Notes: generated by a model not told the origin, from the letters alone. A DNA stretch of 64,000 nucleotides from Endozoicomonas sp965199185 (GCA_965199185.1 CBDAQW010000018.1:141608-205607); one strand, 5' to 3'; counted from the stretch's first letter, positions 10,011 through 19,604 are shown. A program made the numbers and translations.

Positions 10011-10838
10011 TTGAATGATGCCATGCAAAATCTGTTGACCCTTATGAGGCGGCTCAGGGATAAAGATTCTGGCTGCCCCTGGGATGTAAAACAGACCTTT
10101 GCCACCATTGCTCCGTACACTCTGGAAGAAGCCTGCGAAGTCGTTGATGCCATTGAACGTAAAGATCATCAGAATCTGAAAGAGGAACTCGGTGATCTGC
10201 TGTTTCAGGTGGTCTATCACGCACAAATGGGTGACGAGCAGGGGCTGTTTGATTTTGAACAGGTGGCGCAGGGGATTTACGAAAAACTGCTACGTCGTCA
10301 CCCTCATGTGTTTCCGGACGGTACTCTGGAGTCTTTTGGCAAAGGTTCAGAATTATCACCAGAGGAAATAAAACGACTTTGGCACAATATTAAGTTGCAG
10401 GAAAAACAACTTAAACCCCAATCGTCTGATCAGTTACCTTCGGCTTTGCCCGATGATTTGCCCACCGTTTTACCGGCACTCAAACGAGCGGCAAAAATCC
10501 AGCATGCTGCTGCTCAGACCGGTTTTGACTGGTCTGAGGCGGCACCTGTTTTCGATAAAATTCAGGAAGAGATCACTGAAGTTCGGGAAGCTATCTCTGA
10601 ATCCCCTGCGCGAGTAGAAGAAGAGTTGGGTGATCTGCTATTTGCCTGTGTCAATCTGTCCCGTCATCTTGGTGTTGATGCCGATACAGCATTACGCAAA
10701 GCGACAGGGAAGTTTGAACAGCGTTTTCGCCGTATGGAGCAGCTGGCCAGTGCTGGTCAGCAAGCGTTCCAGCAGCTCTCACTGGATGAAATGGAATCCT
10801 ATTGGCAACAGAGTAAGCAGCTTGATTCGGCTGGCTAA
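10011..10838 (+). CDS. mazG: Nucleoside triphosphate pyrophosphohydrolase MazG
   Basis: Hydrolyses NTPs to NMP and pyrophosphate; in E. coli it tempers the stringent response. Two MazG repeats are visible, each with its metal-binding E-x2-E-type helix: GCPWDVKQTFATIAPYTLEEACE with EELGDLLFQVVYHA, then EEITEVREAI with EELGDLLFACVNLS. The start is decided by the ribosome binding site: AGGAGG at 9998-10003 sits 7 bases before TTG 10011, whereas ATG 10023 would be 19 bases away. The gene follows relA and overlaps the next gene by 17 bases. Confidence 0.95.
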   Translation: MNDAMQNLLTLMRRLRDKDSGCPWDVKQTFATIAPYTLEEACEVVDAIERKDHQNLKEELGDLLFQVVYHAQMGDEQGLFDFEQVAQGIYEKLLRRHPHVFPDGTLESFGKGSELSPEEIKRLWHNIKLQEKQLKPQSSDQLPSALPDDLPTVLPALKRAAKIQHAAAQTGFDWSEAAPVFDKIQEEITEVREAISESPARVEEELGDLLFACVNLSRHLGVDADTALRKATGKFEQRFRRMEQLASAGQQAFQQLSLDEMESYWQQSKQLDSAG

Positions 10839-11520
10839 GTTTATTGCCGATGCCGGGCTTTGTTCACGCCGGGCCGCCTGTCGTTTAATCGATGCTGGCG
10901 GTGTAACAGTGAATGGTCGACAAGGTCTGCATATCGACCGGGTTTCTGAACAGGATGAGGTTCTGGTGCGCGGAGAGTGCCTGCAGCGTCCGGATTATTT
11001 CAGTTATTTTCTGTATCACAAACCGGCTGGCATTGATTGTGTTTGTGATTCAGATGATCCTGACAGTATCGTGCACTTTATCCCTTCTGATATAAGGCTT
11101 TTTCCTGTCGGTCGCCTTGATAAAGACTCCCGTGGGCTTATGCTACTGACCAACCATGGCGAGCTTTGTCAGCGCATTTTGCATCCCGATTTCTATCATG
11201 AGAAAGAGTATCTGGTCACTGTTAATAAATCGTTGACTGCCGATTTCTGCCGTCAGATGTCAGCGGGTGTCCAGTATGGAGATATTTGCACTAAACCCTG
11301 CACAGTACGCAGGGTCAGTGAGCGTTGTTTCTCTATTATCTTAACGCAAGGTTTGAATCGACAGATTCGGAAAATGTGCAAGGCACTGGGCTTCCGGGTG
11401 CTGGATTTGCAGCGGGTGCGTCTTCTGGATATCCATCTGGACATGTTGCCCGAAGGCGATCATCGTCCACTCACTCCGGAAGAAATTCAGAGGCTGGAAG
11501 CCATTAACAGCAATACCTGA
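10822..11520 (+). CDS. rluF: RluF-like 23S rRNA pseudouridine synthase
   Basis: RsuA/RluB/E/F-family enzyme that converts a uridine in large rRNA to pseudouridine. An S4 domain comes first (RLAKFIADAGLCSRRAAC, DAGGVTVNG), followed by the catalytic domain with Asp in GRLDKDSRGLMLLTN and the family motif LNRQIRKMCKALG. The likely start is TTG 10822, inside the 3' end of mazG; an upstream in-frame extension to 10630 is only shadow sequence over mazG. About 232 residues. RluF fits the S4 plus GLNRQIRKM pattern best, but closely related RsuA-family members cannot be excluded. Confidence 0.82.
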   Translation: MIRLAKFIADAGLCSRRAACRLIDAGGVTVNGRQGLHIDRVSEQDEVLVRGECLQRPDYFSYFLYHKPAGIDCVCDSDDPDSIVHFIPSDIRLFPVGRLDKDSRGLMLLTNHGELCQRILHPDFYHEKEYLVTVNKSLTADFCRQMSAGVQYGDICTKPCTVRRVSERCFSIILTQGLNRQIRKMCKALGFRVLDLQRVRLLDIHLDMLPEGDHRPLTPEEIQRLEAINSNT

Positions 11521-11557
11521 TCATTTACCCAAGATAAGCGGTTGATCAGGTGGTTGC

Positions 11558-12304
11558 TCAGTCTTTATTATTTTTCGAGGTTTTGCTGGCAACCTGTTGG
11601 ATTGAAACAAGAATACCTCGCAACATGTTCAGCTCCTTGGACTCAGGGCGTGCACGGGTAAAGAACCGGCGTAACCGGTTCATGACCAGGCCGGGATGTT
11701 GTTTAACAATAAAATTAATATCTGACAGCGTGGTTTCAAGGTGTTGATAAAAGAGTTCAAGTTCCTTTTGTAAAGGGTATTCTGGCAGGTCGTTATTGTG
11801 CTGTGGTTGCAGATTGCGTTCGGCTTTGCGCAGTTCATAGCAGAGAATCTGAATGGCTGAGGCAACATTCAGTACAGGATATTCCGGGTTGGCATCAATG
11901 ATGGTGTGGAAATGACATTTTTCCAGTTCAGCATTGGTCAGTCCCATGGTCTCCTGGCCAAACACCAGGGCAACCGGGTTCTGCTCCGATTCTGCGACCA
12001 TCTGACTGGCACATTGCTCAGCCTCAAGAATAGGGCGTGAGAAAGTGTGATTACGACTGCGTGCGCTCGTCCCAACAACCATGGAGCAGTCGGCAATGGC
12101 TTCATCGAGTGTGCTTACTACGGTGGCAGACTGCAAAAGATCCAATGCACCTGCCGCCATGGAATCAGCTTCCGGTGCCGGAAACCGCTGCGGTGATACC
12201 AGCCAAATATCAGATAATCCCATGGTTTTCATGGCGCGGGCGGCCGAGCCAATGTTACCGGGGTGAAAGGTGTTGATGAGAATAATTCGGATATTGTGCA
12301 GCAT
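11558..12304 (-). CDS. trmJ: tRNA (cytidine/uridine-32-2'-O)-methyltransferase TrmJ
   Basis: SPOUT-class methyltransferase that 2'-O-methylates nucleotide 32 of tRNAs. The 248-residue protein starts with the RNA-binding/knot motif NIGSAARAMKTMG. It has the ALVFGQETMGLTN loop and the C-terminal trefoil-knot segment LNVASAIQILCYELR that binds S-adenosylmethionine. The C-terminal extension (NRLRRFFTRARP) is typical of TrmJ. It converges on the RluF-like gene with a 37-base gap. Confidence 0.94.
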   Translation of the reverse strand: MLHNIRIILINTFHPGNIGSAARAMKTMGLSDIWLVSPQRFPAPEADSMAAGALDLLQSATVVSTLDEAIADCSMVVGTSARSRNHTFSRPILEAEQCASQMVAESEQNPVALVFGQETMGLTNAELEKCHFHTIIDANPEYPVLNVASAIQILCYELRKAERNLQPQHNNDLPEYPLQKELELFYQHLETTLSDINFIVKQHPGLVMNRLRRFFTRARPESKELNMLRGILVSIQQVASKTSKNNKD

Positions 12305-12373
12305 AGACAGGTAGTCGATAGATTTGGGTGGCCATTATAGCGTTATATCCATAAAGAAAATAATACCACCCCT

Positions 12374-13234
12374 CTAGTCATTGACATAAACGACGTTGCC
12401 GCTGCCTGCGCCGGGGTAAATTCCCGGATTGGCTCCTTCGGCGGCAAAGCCATTGATAAACACCCGGCGGGGAAGGTGCGAAAGGTTGGACAGACTGCGA
12501 TGCGCCACATTGGGGTGAAAGAATAAGGCATCACCTGGTTTAAGATCAGGAATTAACGGCTGGCCGTATCTGGCCTGCAGGATGATTTCACACTTTTTTT
12601 GATCGGTAATAGATTTTAATCCATCGCTATCATAGTGAGAGCGGGGGTAAATCTCTATGCCACCATTGCCTTTATTCATGTTGTCGATAGCGACGAGGGT
12701 CTGGATAAAGCCGCCATTGATCATGGTGTCACCTGTCCAGGGCTGACCGTATTTTCTCCGGCTTTCAATATCCCGATGGAATCGGAATTGAACACCATCT
12801 CCGGGGAGCTTCGGGTGAATCTGATTAATCAGATGGTGTAGGGTGTTGGATTTTAGTAACTGTCCGACAGGAACGGTCAGTAAGGGGTCTTCACCCAGTT
12901 TCAATAATGTGGGAAAAGCGGAACCAACCCAGACAATGCGCTTAACTACATGTTTGCCACGAAGCATATCGCCAGAAAATACATATTGTGTACCATTGTC
13001 CTCAAGCTTAATGTCTGAGGATTGCACTGTTTCCTCAGCAGCCAACTGTCTGGCTTTTTCAATCGCTTCATCGGAGCCATGTGCAATCTGATCAATTTTA
13101 TAGCGTGGTATGAGGTTTTTAATAATCAGATAGCCGTTGCGATTAAAGAAATCTTGTTGGGATAAACTGAGGCCATAATCGGATGCAGGGATAATCATGA
13201 GGCTTACCAATATTGTTATCCAGCCAGGTATCAT
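12374..13234 (-). CDS. Phytanoyl-CoA dioxygenase (PhyH) family protein
   Basis: Fe(II)/2-oxoglutarate-dependent oxygenase fold; substrate unknown. The iron ligands are visible as HRD in FRFHRDIESRR and a distal His in FHPNVAHRSL, with an arginine for 2-oxoglutarate shortly after (PRRVFING). The 408-codon open frame runs into sdaA; the excess is shadow sequence. ATG 13234 gives 286 residues beginning with a hydrophobic stretch (about residues 2-17) that could be a signal peptide or membrane anchor, unusual for this cytosolic family. ATG 13198 would remove most of it. Start confidence is low. Confidence 0.8.
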   Translation of the reverse strand: MIPGWITILVSLMIIPASDYGLSLSQQDFFNRNGYLIIKNLIPRYKIDQIAHGSDEAIEKARQLAAEETVQSSDIKLEDNGTQYVFSGDMLRGKHVVKRIVWVGSAFPTLLKLGEDPLLTVPVGQLLKSNTLHHLINQIHPKLPGDGVQFRFHRDIESRRKYGQPWTGDTMINGGFIQTLVAIDNMNKGNGGIEIYPRSHYDSDGLKSITDQKKCEIILQARYGQPLIPDLKPGDALFFHPNVAHRSLSNLSHLPRRVFINGFAAEGANPGIYPGAGSGNVVYVND

Positions 13235-13367
13235 TGTTTTTATCTCGTGGGGGGACTTTCTCCGGAAAGAATAGTTGATATGGAAGGGTAAGTGAGAAAT
13301 TGAATGGAGAACAATACAGTCTGCATTGTGCGGATGAAACAGAAAGTTCACCCGCATAATAGATATT

Positions 13368-14786
13368 TTATAAAGCGGCCAGAGTCGAATGGCCTTTGGC
13401 GTACACCGCCAGGCCACCCAGGGAGGTTTCCCGGTATTTGGCTTGAAGATCAAGACCTGTGCGATACATGGTTTCGATGCAGCTATCCAGAGAAACGGCA
13501 TGATTGCCATCACCGCGCATGGCAAGACGGGCGGCGGTAATCGCTTTGATAGCAGCCATGCCGTTACGTTCGATGCAGGGAATCTGAACCAGGCCGGCAA
13601 TAGGATCGCAGGTCATTCCCAGATGATGTTCCAGCCCAATCTCTGCGGCATTTTCAACTTGATCAATGGTTCCGCCCTTTACTGCAACCAGAGCAGCGGC
13701 CGCCATAGAGCATGCAGAACCGACTTCAGCCTGACAGCCGGCCTCTGCGCCAGAGATAGAAGCATTCATTTTGATGATGGCGCCAATAGCGGCTGCTGTG
13801 GCGATAAATTCCCGAATACCTTTTTGATTGTTGCGTGAGATAAATCGAGTGTAATAAGCGAGAACCGCCGGAATAACACCGGCCGCACCATTGGTTGGCG
13901 CTGTCACGACACGGCCACCACAAGCATTTTCTTCATTAACAGACATGGCAAACAGAGTGACCCAATCCATAATGGCAAAGTGGTCGCTGAGCATGGCTTC
14001 CGGATTGCTAGTCAGTGTTGCGTGCATGCTGGCGGCTCGGCGTTTAAGTCCGCTGACCGGGAGTGAGCCTTCCATTCGTAAACCGCGTTCTATGCAACTG
14101 CGCATCACATTCCAGATGTCATCAATCTTCTGATTAACCCGTTCCATGTTGCCATCGTGACGAGCCAGTTCATTGGCTATGTTTAACTCAGCAATACTGA
14201 GATTATTTTCTTTGCATAGGGCAATCAGTTCGGCTGCATTCTGGAAAGGGTAGGGTACATCTTCAAGAGGCTTGCTGGCTGTCTCATCTGTGTTGCTGTT
14301 TTTTTGGGCATTGAACGCGTCAGCGCAGACAATAAAACCACCACCAATGGATAAGTAGGATTTGTAATACACAACAATGCCATTGGCATCAGAGGCAAAT
14401 ATCCGCATACCGTTGGGGTGTTCAGGTAGGGTTTCACCATTATGGAAAGTCAGTTGAGTATCATAATCGAAGGCAATTTCATGTTCGCCAGCCAATGTGA
14501 TTTTTTTCTCAGTTTTGATGTTTTCAAAAATCTGATCGGCTTCATCCGGGTCAATAGTGTCAGGACGATAGCCAGCCAGACCCAGCAAAGTGGCTTTATC
14601 GGTACCATGACCAGTGCCGGTTAGTGCCAGAGAACCGTATAGACTTACCCGAATGGAATTGATATTGGACAGGATGGCTTTCTCTTTCAGCTCATCAAGA
14701 AAGCGTTGGCCTGCCCACATTGGACCAACGGTGTGTGAGCTGGATGGACCAATGCCTGTTTTGAAAATATCAAAAATACTCAGCAT
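13368..14786 (-). CDS. sdaA: L-serine ammonia-lyase (serine dehydratase)
   Basis: Iron-sulfur L-serine deaminase producing pyruvate and ammonia. Signatures: IGPSSSHTVGPM near the N-terminus, the CGGRVVTAPTNGAAG motif, GCQAEVGSACSMAAA, and MTCDPIAGLVQIPC with cluster-binding cysteines. It is a fused single-chain type of about 472 residues. ATG 14786 begins the family N-terminus MLSIFDIFKTG; a 15-codon extension upstream has no family similarity. The next gene upstream, a sodium:solute symporter on the same strand, could import its substrate, though this is inference. Confidence 0.95.
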   Translation of the reverse strand: MLSIFDIFKTGIGPSSSHTVGPMWAGQRFLDELKEKAILSNINSIRVSLYGSLALTGTGHGTDKATLLGLAGYRPDTIDPDEADQIFENIKTEKKITLAGEHEIAFDYDTQLTFHNGETLPEHPNGMRIFASDANGIVVYYKSYLSIGGGFIVCADAFNAQKNSNTDETASKPLEDVPYPFQNAAELIALCKENNLSIAELNIANELARHDGNMERVNQKIDDIWNVMRSCIERGLRMEGSLPVSGLKRRAASMHATLTSNPEAMLSDHFAIMDWVTLFAMSVNEENACGGRVVTAPTNGAAGVIPAVLAYYTRFISRNNQKGIREFIATAAAIGAIIKMNASISGAEAGCQAEVGSACSMAAAALVAVKGGTIDQVENAAEIGLEHHLGMTCDPIAGLVQIPCIERNGMAAIKAITAARLAMRGDGNHAVSLDSCIETMYRTGLDLQAKYRETSLGGLAVYAKGHSTLAAL

Positions 14787-14863
14787 ACAATAACTTCTTT
14801 TTAACAGCCCCTGCACGAATCTCCCTTGCATGAGCTTATAGTGTTAATAATAAAAACAGAAAA

Positions 14864-16411
14864 TCAGCTTAATAGTGAGAACAGATAATCCGGCAAGTAA
14901 AGCGCCAGTACAACCGTAAACCCACAATAAACCAATAATAAATAATGGCTTTTAGTCGGTTTCGAAAATAAAGCCTTCTGACCGCAAGCAAATTGATAAT
15001 GACTGCCTGTTAAATCACCGCTTATCAGACTGACTAAATAGCCTGTTATTAGAAATACGAGGGTTCCGGCCGGTGCAAACCAGGGCCAGGCTACGCCTAG
15101 GCTACGACAGGCAAAAATGGCTATTATACTGACAAAGCTTCCCGCCATCACACCAGATTCATTGGCTCTGGATGAAAACAACCCAAGCAGAAAGCTGCCG
15201 AGACGAATGCCCACAAACAGCGACAACAGGCTGGCAATATTCTTTAATACGGACTCATTGGATACCGATGATAAGGCAGGTGCAATCACCAAAACTGCAC
15301 AGAACAGGCTCAGTTTTCTGGCGATGGACTCATAATGCGTGTCGTCTTCTCCGGTCTTGATAAACCGGCGATAAATATCATTGGTGGCAACCGTTGCCAT
15401 TGAATTGAAGGTTGAATCCAGTGTTGACATGGCTGCTGCAATCAGTGCCGACATGACCAATCCGATGGTCACTGGTGAGGTGTGATTAAGCACAAAATCG
15501 AGAATAACATTATTGCTGTTTTCAAAATTTGCACCACCGTAAAAGCGATACAATAAAACACCCATTACGGCAAACAGGCCATAAATGATAAAGCTGCCAT
15601 AACCACATAGCAGCATGGATTTCTGAGCATGCTCAAGCGACCGTGTCGCTAGCGTTCGCTGAATAATTAACTGGTTGGAACCAAAAACACTCAGATGGAG
15701 AAATGCGACAGCTACCAGCCCTGCCCAGAGCGTAGTGTCTGTTTGAAGATCTAAATTATGATTAACAATTTCAAGTTTCTGACGGAAAATCTCCGGATCA
15801 ACACTGCCAGCAGGCAAGTTGATCAGGAAATAAAAGATAAGTGCGCAGCCAAAGAGAAGAACCGCTGACTGCATGACATCGGTCCAGATGACGGTAGCAA
15901 TACCACCAAAAAAAGTATAAACAGCAGTAAACAAGCTGAGAGCAATAATCGCCTGAGTAATAGTGACCGGCAGCATTTGCACCAGAATTAATGCCACTGC
16001 ATAAAGCACAACACCAGAAGAAATTGCCTGAACCAATAGGAAGATGATTGAATTTAATACTCGGGTTCTGATGCCAAAACGTAATTCCAGATATTCATAA
16101 ATCGAATTGACTTTCAGCTTATAAAAAACAGGGATAAAGAAAACAATGGAGAAAAAGGCGACAATAGGGTAGTTCAGATGAATAGCCAGGGCTTCCATAC
16201 CGCCGTTATAGACCCATCCGGGTACGCCAATAAACGACATTGAGCTGACATAAGTCGCAAGAATAGAAACACCTGCGGTCAGGTAGTTAAACTGACGACC
16301 GCCATTGGAAAAGGAACCACTGACTTCACGACGACGGTTAATGACAAAACTGATCAGGACAGTAGCGAGCACATAAGCCGCCATTACCGCAAACGTTGAA
16401 CTGGTAACCAT
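14864..16411 (-). CDS. Sodium:solute symporter (SSS) family transporter
   Basis: Inner-membrane sodium-coupled transporter of 515 residues with about 13 hydrophobic segments. Characteristic pieces include the N-terminal LTAGVSILATYVSSMSFIG region, the TAVYTFFGGIATVIWTDVMQ stretch and the SALIAAAMSTLDSTFNSMA motif contributing to sodium binding. Substrate cannot be read from sequence. It is co-oriented with sdaA 78 bases downstream, so amino acid or organic acid uptake is plausible. Confidence 0.9.
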   Translation of the reverse strand: MVTSSTFAVMAAYVLATVLISFVINRRREVSGSFSNGGRQFNYLTAGVSILATYVSSMSFIGVPGWVYNGGMEALAIHLNYPIVAFFSIVFFIPVFYKLKVNSIYEYLELRFGIRTRVLNSIIFLLVQAISSGVVLYAVALILVQMLPVTITQAIIALSLFTAVYTFFGGIATVIWTDVMQSAVLLFGCALIFYFLINLPAGSVDPEIFRQKLEIVNHNLDLQTDTTLWAGLVAVAFLHLSVFGSNQLIIQRTLATRSLEHAQKSMLLCGYGSFIIYGLFAVMGVLLYRFYGGANFENSNNVILDFVLNHTSPVTIGLVMSALIAAAMSTLDSTFNSMATVATNDIYRRFIKTGEDDTHYESIARKLSLFCAVLVIAPALSSVSNESVLKNIASLLSLFVGIRLGSFLLGLFSSRANESGVMAGSFVSIIAIFACRSLGVAWPWFAPAGTLVFLITGYLVSLISGDLTGSHYQFACGQKALFSKPTKSHYLLLVYCGFTVVLALYLPDYLFSLLS

Positions 16412-16542
16412 ATAGATGCTTCAGTGACAAGTAAGAGATACGTCGTCATCATACTTATCCTGCTGATCAATCGAATCCGTATTAAAGTCGACGGTGATGA
16501 GAGAAAATATCTCAGAATATGCGTTCATCTTCAGAGAAAATA
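16412..16542. other. Intergenic region upstream of the SSS transporter
   Basis: No gene is seen here. The stretch would contain the promoter of the SSS transporter gene and the tail of the terminator of the SnoaL-like gene. Confidence 0.4.
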
Positions 16543-16570
16543 CAGATAACCCGAACTAGCGGGCTATCTG
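16543..16570 (-). terminator. Rho-independent terminator of the SnoaL-like gene
   Basis: On the minus strand, CAGATA...TATCTG arms extended by CCCG/CGGG form a hairpin, followed by TATTTTCTCT. It lies about 24 bases past the stop of the SnoaL-like gene at 16594. Confidence 0.75.
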
Positions 16571-16593
16571 TTTGTGGCGTTTACCTGAATGAT

Positions 16594-17607
16594 TTACAGT
16601 TCCGGATTCATAATCTGTTGAGTGCGTTCAAAAATATCCAGACCCTGCTGCTTTAGCCAGAATGGAATATCGATCAGCACCCAGTTTTCAGACAGTTTGT
16701 CATCCTTGCGATAGTAAACGTCAACCACTTGCATATCTGCACGGATTTCACCGCCAGGCAGGCCGAGGAAGCCGCCGATTGGTGTGTTGGACAGGTTTGG
16801 CCAGCCAAAGAAGCAAGCAAAGCTGCCTTCCGCAAAACGGCAAACGTGACCGTTGAATTTCTTGTCTTTCAGGTTGTTACGGAATGGTAGCTGATGCTGT
16901 TGCTGGTAGCGTGGAATGGTGTAAGTGGCACCGATACCGCCAGGGCCGTACCAGATCATGTCCTTGCTCCAGCTTTTTTCCAGTACTTCCGGTGGGCAGC
17001 CCATGGCACCACTGTCGTTTAATGCGCTCAGGTCATCCACCATTTTGTTGACCAGCGCCAGTGTTTTCACGCCTTCTTCAGCTGGTGCGTCTTCAAACAA
17101 CAGACCATTGTGGTCACGAGGACCAGGATAAACAAAAGTAGCACCCGTCTGGGGTGGCATAGGGTTAACGCCTGCCTGCTGCATGAAGCCGATGAGGTCA
17201 ACAAACAGGCCGGTTTTAGTGATCTTGCCATTCTCAACACAGTTAAATTCAGCGTAACGCAGGCTGATCAGTTTGCCGGTACGACGAATGCCCAGAAAGT
17301 CAGCATCAAATAGGCCCATAAAATGCCCCATGCTCATCACCCATTGTTCACCGCTGATTTCGTTGGTACCACCGATGAAAATATCCTGACGACGCTGCAT
17401 GCGCTTTAGGGAGTTCATCAGAGGTGACCAGAATACGTCAGCCGTCGCTTTTGCACCTTCCTGTTCACGGAATGGGTAAACGCCACGGAACAGGTAGTCT
17501 TCGCTGGTAAATTCTTTCAGTACATCCGCTGCATTTTCCGGGGTGGCGGCTTCCATTGCATCGAAATAAGCGCGAACAATCGCTTTTGTTTCCTGATACT
17601 GACCCAT
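16594..17607 (-). CDS. Tandem SnoaL/NTF2-like domain protein
   Basis: The 337-residue protein has two NTF2-like (SnoaL polyketide-cyclase-like) repeats: one at about 1-150 (IVRAYFDAMEA, GHFMGLFDADFLGI, VENGKITKTGLFVDLIGFM) and one at about 185-330 (CRFAEGSFACFFGWPNL, ADMQVVDVYYRKDDKLSENW). Members of this fold are cyclases, isomerases or hydratases on small ligands; the reaction here is unknown. It is divergent from an MFS transporter and a LacI-type regulator, which suggests an inducible uptake-and-catabolism unit. Confidence 0.82.
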   Translation of the reverse strand: MGQYQETKAIVRAYFDAMEAATPENAADVLKEFTSEDYLFRGVYPFREQEGAKATADVFWSPLMNSLKRMQRRQDIFIGGTNEISGEQWVMSMGHFMGLFDADFLGIRRTGKLISLRYAEFNCVENGKITKTGLFVDLIGFMQQAGVNPMPPQTGATFVYPGPRDHNGLLFEDAPAEEGVKTLALVNKMVDDLSALNDSGAMGCPPEVLEKSWSKDMIWYGPGGIGATYTIPRYQQQHQLPFRNNLKDKKFNGHVCRFAEGSFACFFGWPNLSNTPIGGFLGLPGGEIRADMQVVDVYYRKDDKLSENWVLIDIPFWLKQQGLDIFERTQQIMNPEL

Positions 17608-17804
17608 GAAACACTCCTGAATAAAAAATTGGCTGGTATAACAGACCAGCGCTGAAGATTTGATGGTGGCAATGAAAACAAAACTGTGAATACGTAGTCA
17701 AAATTATCTGCTGAAAAATTGATCTGTGACAATATATGACAATGAATGAAGCTAAGGGAAAATAATGAAACTTTGTATTTCTGTTTAGAGAACAATCACT
17801 TAAT

Positions 17805-17981
17805 CCGATGTGTGACTTTTAATTTCAACATGGCTATCCATGCTACGTGGATCCCGTACAGTCCCTGTACGGGATGACAGCAGAGTGCACAAAACCTCTA
17901 CTAGCAGTCATTCTGTACAGGGAGTGTACAGAACCCATAAACCATGGATTGGCAACCTACGAGATAAAAGTCACACATCGG
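17805..17981. mobile_element. MITE-like element with 17-bp terminal inverted repeats
   Basis: The 177-bp element is bounded by perfect 17-bp inverted repeats, CCGATGTGTGACTTTTA at 17805-17821 and its complement at 17965-17981. Inside are two strong hairpins: ATCCCGTACAG/CTGTACGGGAT (17851-17875) and TTCTGTACA/TGTACAGAA (17911-17933). ACTTAA occurs just outside both ends and may be part of a target duplication. No coding capacity. It lies between the SnoaL-like gene and the MFS gene. The rest of 17608-18225 holds the divergent promoters. Confidence 0.8.
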
Positions 17982-18122
17982 GTTACTTAAGAAAGGGTTA
18001 GGTTTGCGCGTGATGCTGTGTGTTATGTCAATAGGGTTTTACGGGGGGGGCTTTAGCCAGTGATGGGCTTTGGTTCTTTTTTTCTGATGGGTAGTATTTG
18101 GTGAGAATATTTGTTGGCGTTA

Positions 18123-18138
18123 ATGAATACGCATTCAT
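18123..18138. promoter_or_regulatory. Candidate LacI-family operator
   Basis: ATGAATACGCATTCAT is a 16-base near-perfect palindrome (one central mismatch pair) with the central CG typical of LacI/PurR-family operators. It is about 90 bases upstream of the MFS start, and the regulator is encoded downstream of that transporter. A second small palindrome, TTTGAT-N4-ATCAAA, follows at about 18145-18160. Assignment to this regulator is inference. Confidence 0.5.
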
Positions 18139-18225
18139 CGCTTTTTTGATCTCTATCAAAGTTTTTCATAAAGCTTACCTTGTACTATGTCGCCAAAATT
18201 TGTGCAAAAAAGGATCAGGTTTCAA

Positions 18226-19518
18226 ATGAATAAAAAGCATATGAGGGACGTACCTCTGCTTCAGAGAATGGCAGCATATCTTGTTATTCTGGTGGGCTAT
18301 TTTTTCTACTGTTATAACTTTGTGATTATCGACTACGTTCGTCCATACATTGTGGAAGCCTATGACGGTATCACTCTGGCGCACACTGCCCAGTTCTATA
18401 CATGGCAGTCTCTGGGTGCGCTCATTGGTGCACTGTCCTGTGCCTGGTTTGCTGAAAACCTGGGCAAAAAGAATACTCTGATTGCTATTACCGCTCTGAA
18501 TGGTGGTGCCACCATTATTAATATGATGTTTACCGACTACACCACCTGGGCGATGATGCGATTTATTATCGGTATCTCTCTGGGTGGCTATTTCACCGTA
18601 GCGGTTTCCACCATGATTGGTTTGTTTAATCCAGATGTTCGTGGCAAGCTGACCGCTTTCGCTTCCAGTATGTTCTCGGTTGCTGTGATGGCGATGGGTG
18701 GCTACGCTGCGTATATTTCCAGTATTGAAGCACCATGGGAAAGTCTGATGTGGGTCGGTGGTATTCCACCTCTGGTCGCAGCGGTGGTGATGATATTTAT
18801 CCTGCCCAGCGAAAAGACGACCATTGCCTTTGGTGATGAACCTCAGAACAACACGGCTGGTAATGAAGTTAAGAAAGGCTCTTGGGGTGAAATGCTGCGT
18901 GGCCGTAATCTGCGTATTACGATCACCTGCCTGGCGCTGGCAGGCTTGAACTTTTACGGATACCAGTTCTTCAATGGCTTTGTCACCACCTATCTGCGTG
19001 AAGTACGACAGTTTGATGGTACTACCATGGGGATTATCTTCTCTATCTCTGCCTTCGGCAGTTTGATTGGTGCCTGGATCTGGGGAGCTATTGCCGACAA
19101 GTGGGGCCGTAAAGTCAATGCGCTTGGCTTTATTCTGGCGGGCGTAATGGCTTCCATCTTCTTTGTGGCGCCTTCTGATGTCATGATTGGTAGCATCAAC
19201 CTGCTGGCTTTGCTGGGCCTGGTCTATAACTTTGGTCTGTCTTCCAGTGCGGTATGGGGTGGTTACTTTGCCGAGTTGTTCCCGGCTCATCTGCGTAGCT
19301 TTGGTGCTGCACTGTTCCACGGTGGTCGTATTATCGGTATGTGGGCGCCTATGGTTCTGGTCTTCATTAAAGAGCGCAGTGATTTGACCACGGCTATGTG
19401 GGGTTCCCCGTTTGTCTGGATTCTTGCGGGTATTCTTTGGTTGACTTTGCCTGAAACGCTGAAAGGTGGTTTGTTTGCCAAGAAGGACAAAGCTGGGCTG
19501 GTTGGTAAAGCTACTTGA
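18226..19518 (+). CDS. MFS transporter, sugar/aromatic acid symporter type
   Basis: Twelve-helix inner-membrane transporter of about 430 residues. The loop 2-3 signature appears as AENLGKKNT and is repeated as ADKWGRKVN in the second half; PETLKGG near the end is reminiscent of the sugar and acid symporter subfamily. ATG 18226 is chosen because AGGATCAGG lies about 8 bases upstream; ATG 18187 has no comparable site. It forms a unit with the lacI-type gene downstream and is divergent from the SnoaL-like gene. Substrate unknown. Confidence 0.9.
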   Translation: MNKKHMRDVPLLQRMAAYLVILVGYFFYCYNFVIIDYVRPYIVEAYDGITLAHTAQFYTWQSLGALIGALSCAWFAENLGKKNTLIAITALNGGATIINMMFTDYTTWAMMRFIIGISLGGYFTVAVSTMIGLFNPDVRGKLTAFASSMFSVAVMAMGGYAAYISSIEAPWESLMWVGGIPPLVAAVVMIFILPSEKTTIAFGDEPQNNTAGNEVKKGSWGEMLRGRNLRITITCLALAGLNFYGYQFFNGFVTTYLREVRQFDGTTMGIIFSISAFGSLIGAWIWGAIADKWGRKVNALGFILAGVMASIFFVAPSDVMIGSINLLALLGLVYNFGLSSSAVWGGYFAELFPAHLRSFGAALFHGGRIIGMWAPMVLVFIKERSDLTTAMWGSPFVWILAGILWLTLPETLKGGLFAKKDKAGLVGKAT

Positions 19519-19571
19519 TGTCTCTTCATTGACTGAGCAGTAATCGGGTAAAAAGAACGCATTTAAAAGGG

Positions 19572-19604
19572 AGGGGTAGCTGAGGTATTTACACGGCTAC
19601 CCCT
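19572..19604 (+). terminator. Probable terminator after the MFS gene
   Basis: AGGGGTAGC and GCTACCCCT form a 9-bp stem with a 15-base loop, followed by TATTTCTATG. The weak T-run may allow some read-through to the LacI-type gene. Confidence 0.55.

Noticed and set aside
13235..13600. Upstream extension of the PhyH-like protein
   Set aside because: The extra 120 codons overlap sdaA in another frame and show no family similarity.
18175..19320. 381-codon open frame on the minus strand across the MFS gene
   Set aside because: Shadow of the transporter gene; low-complexity His/Gln/Asn composition, no family resemblance, wholly antisense to a clear gene.
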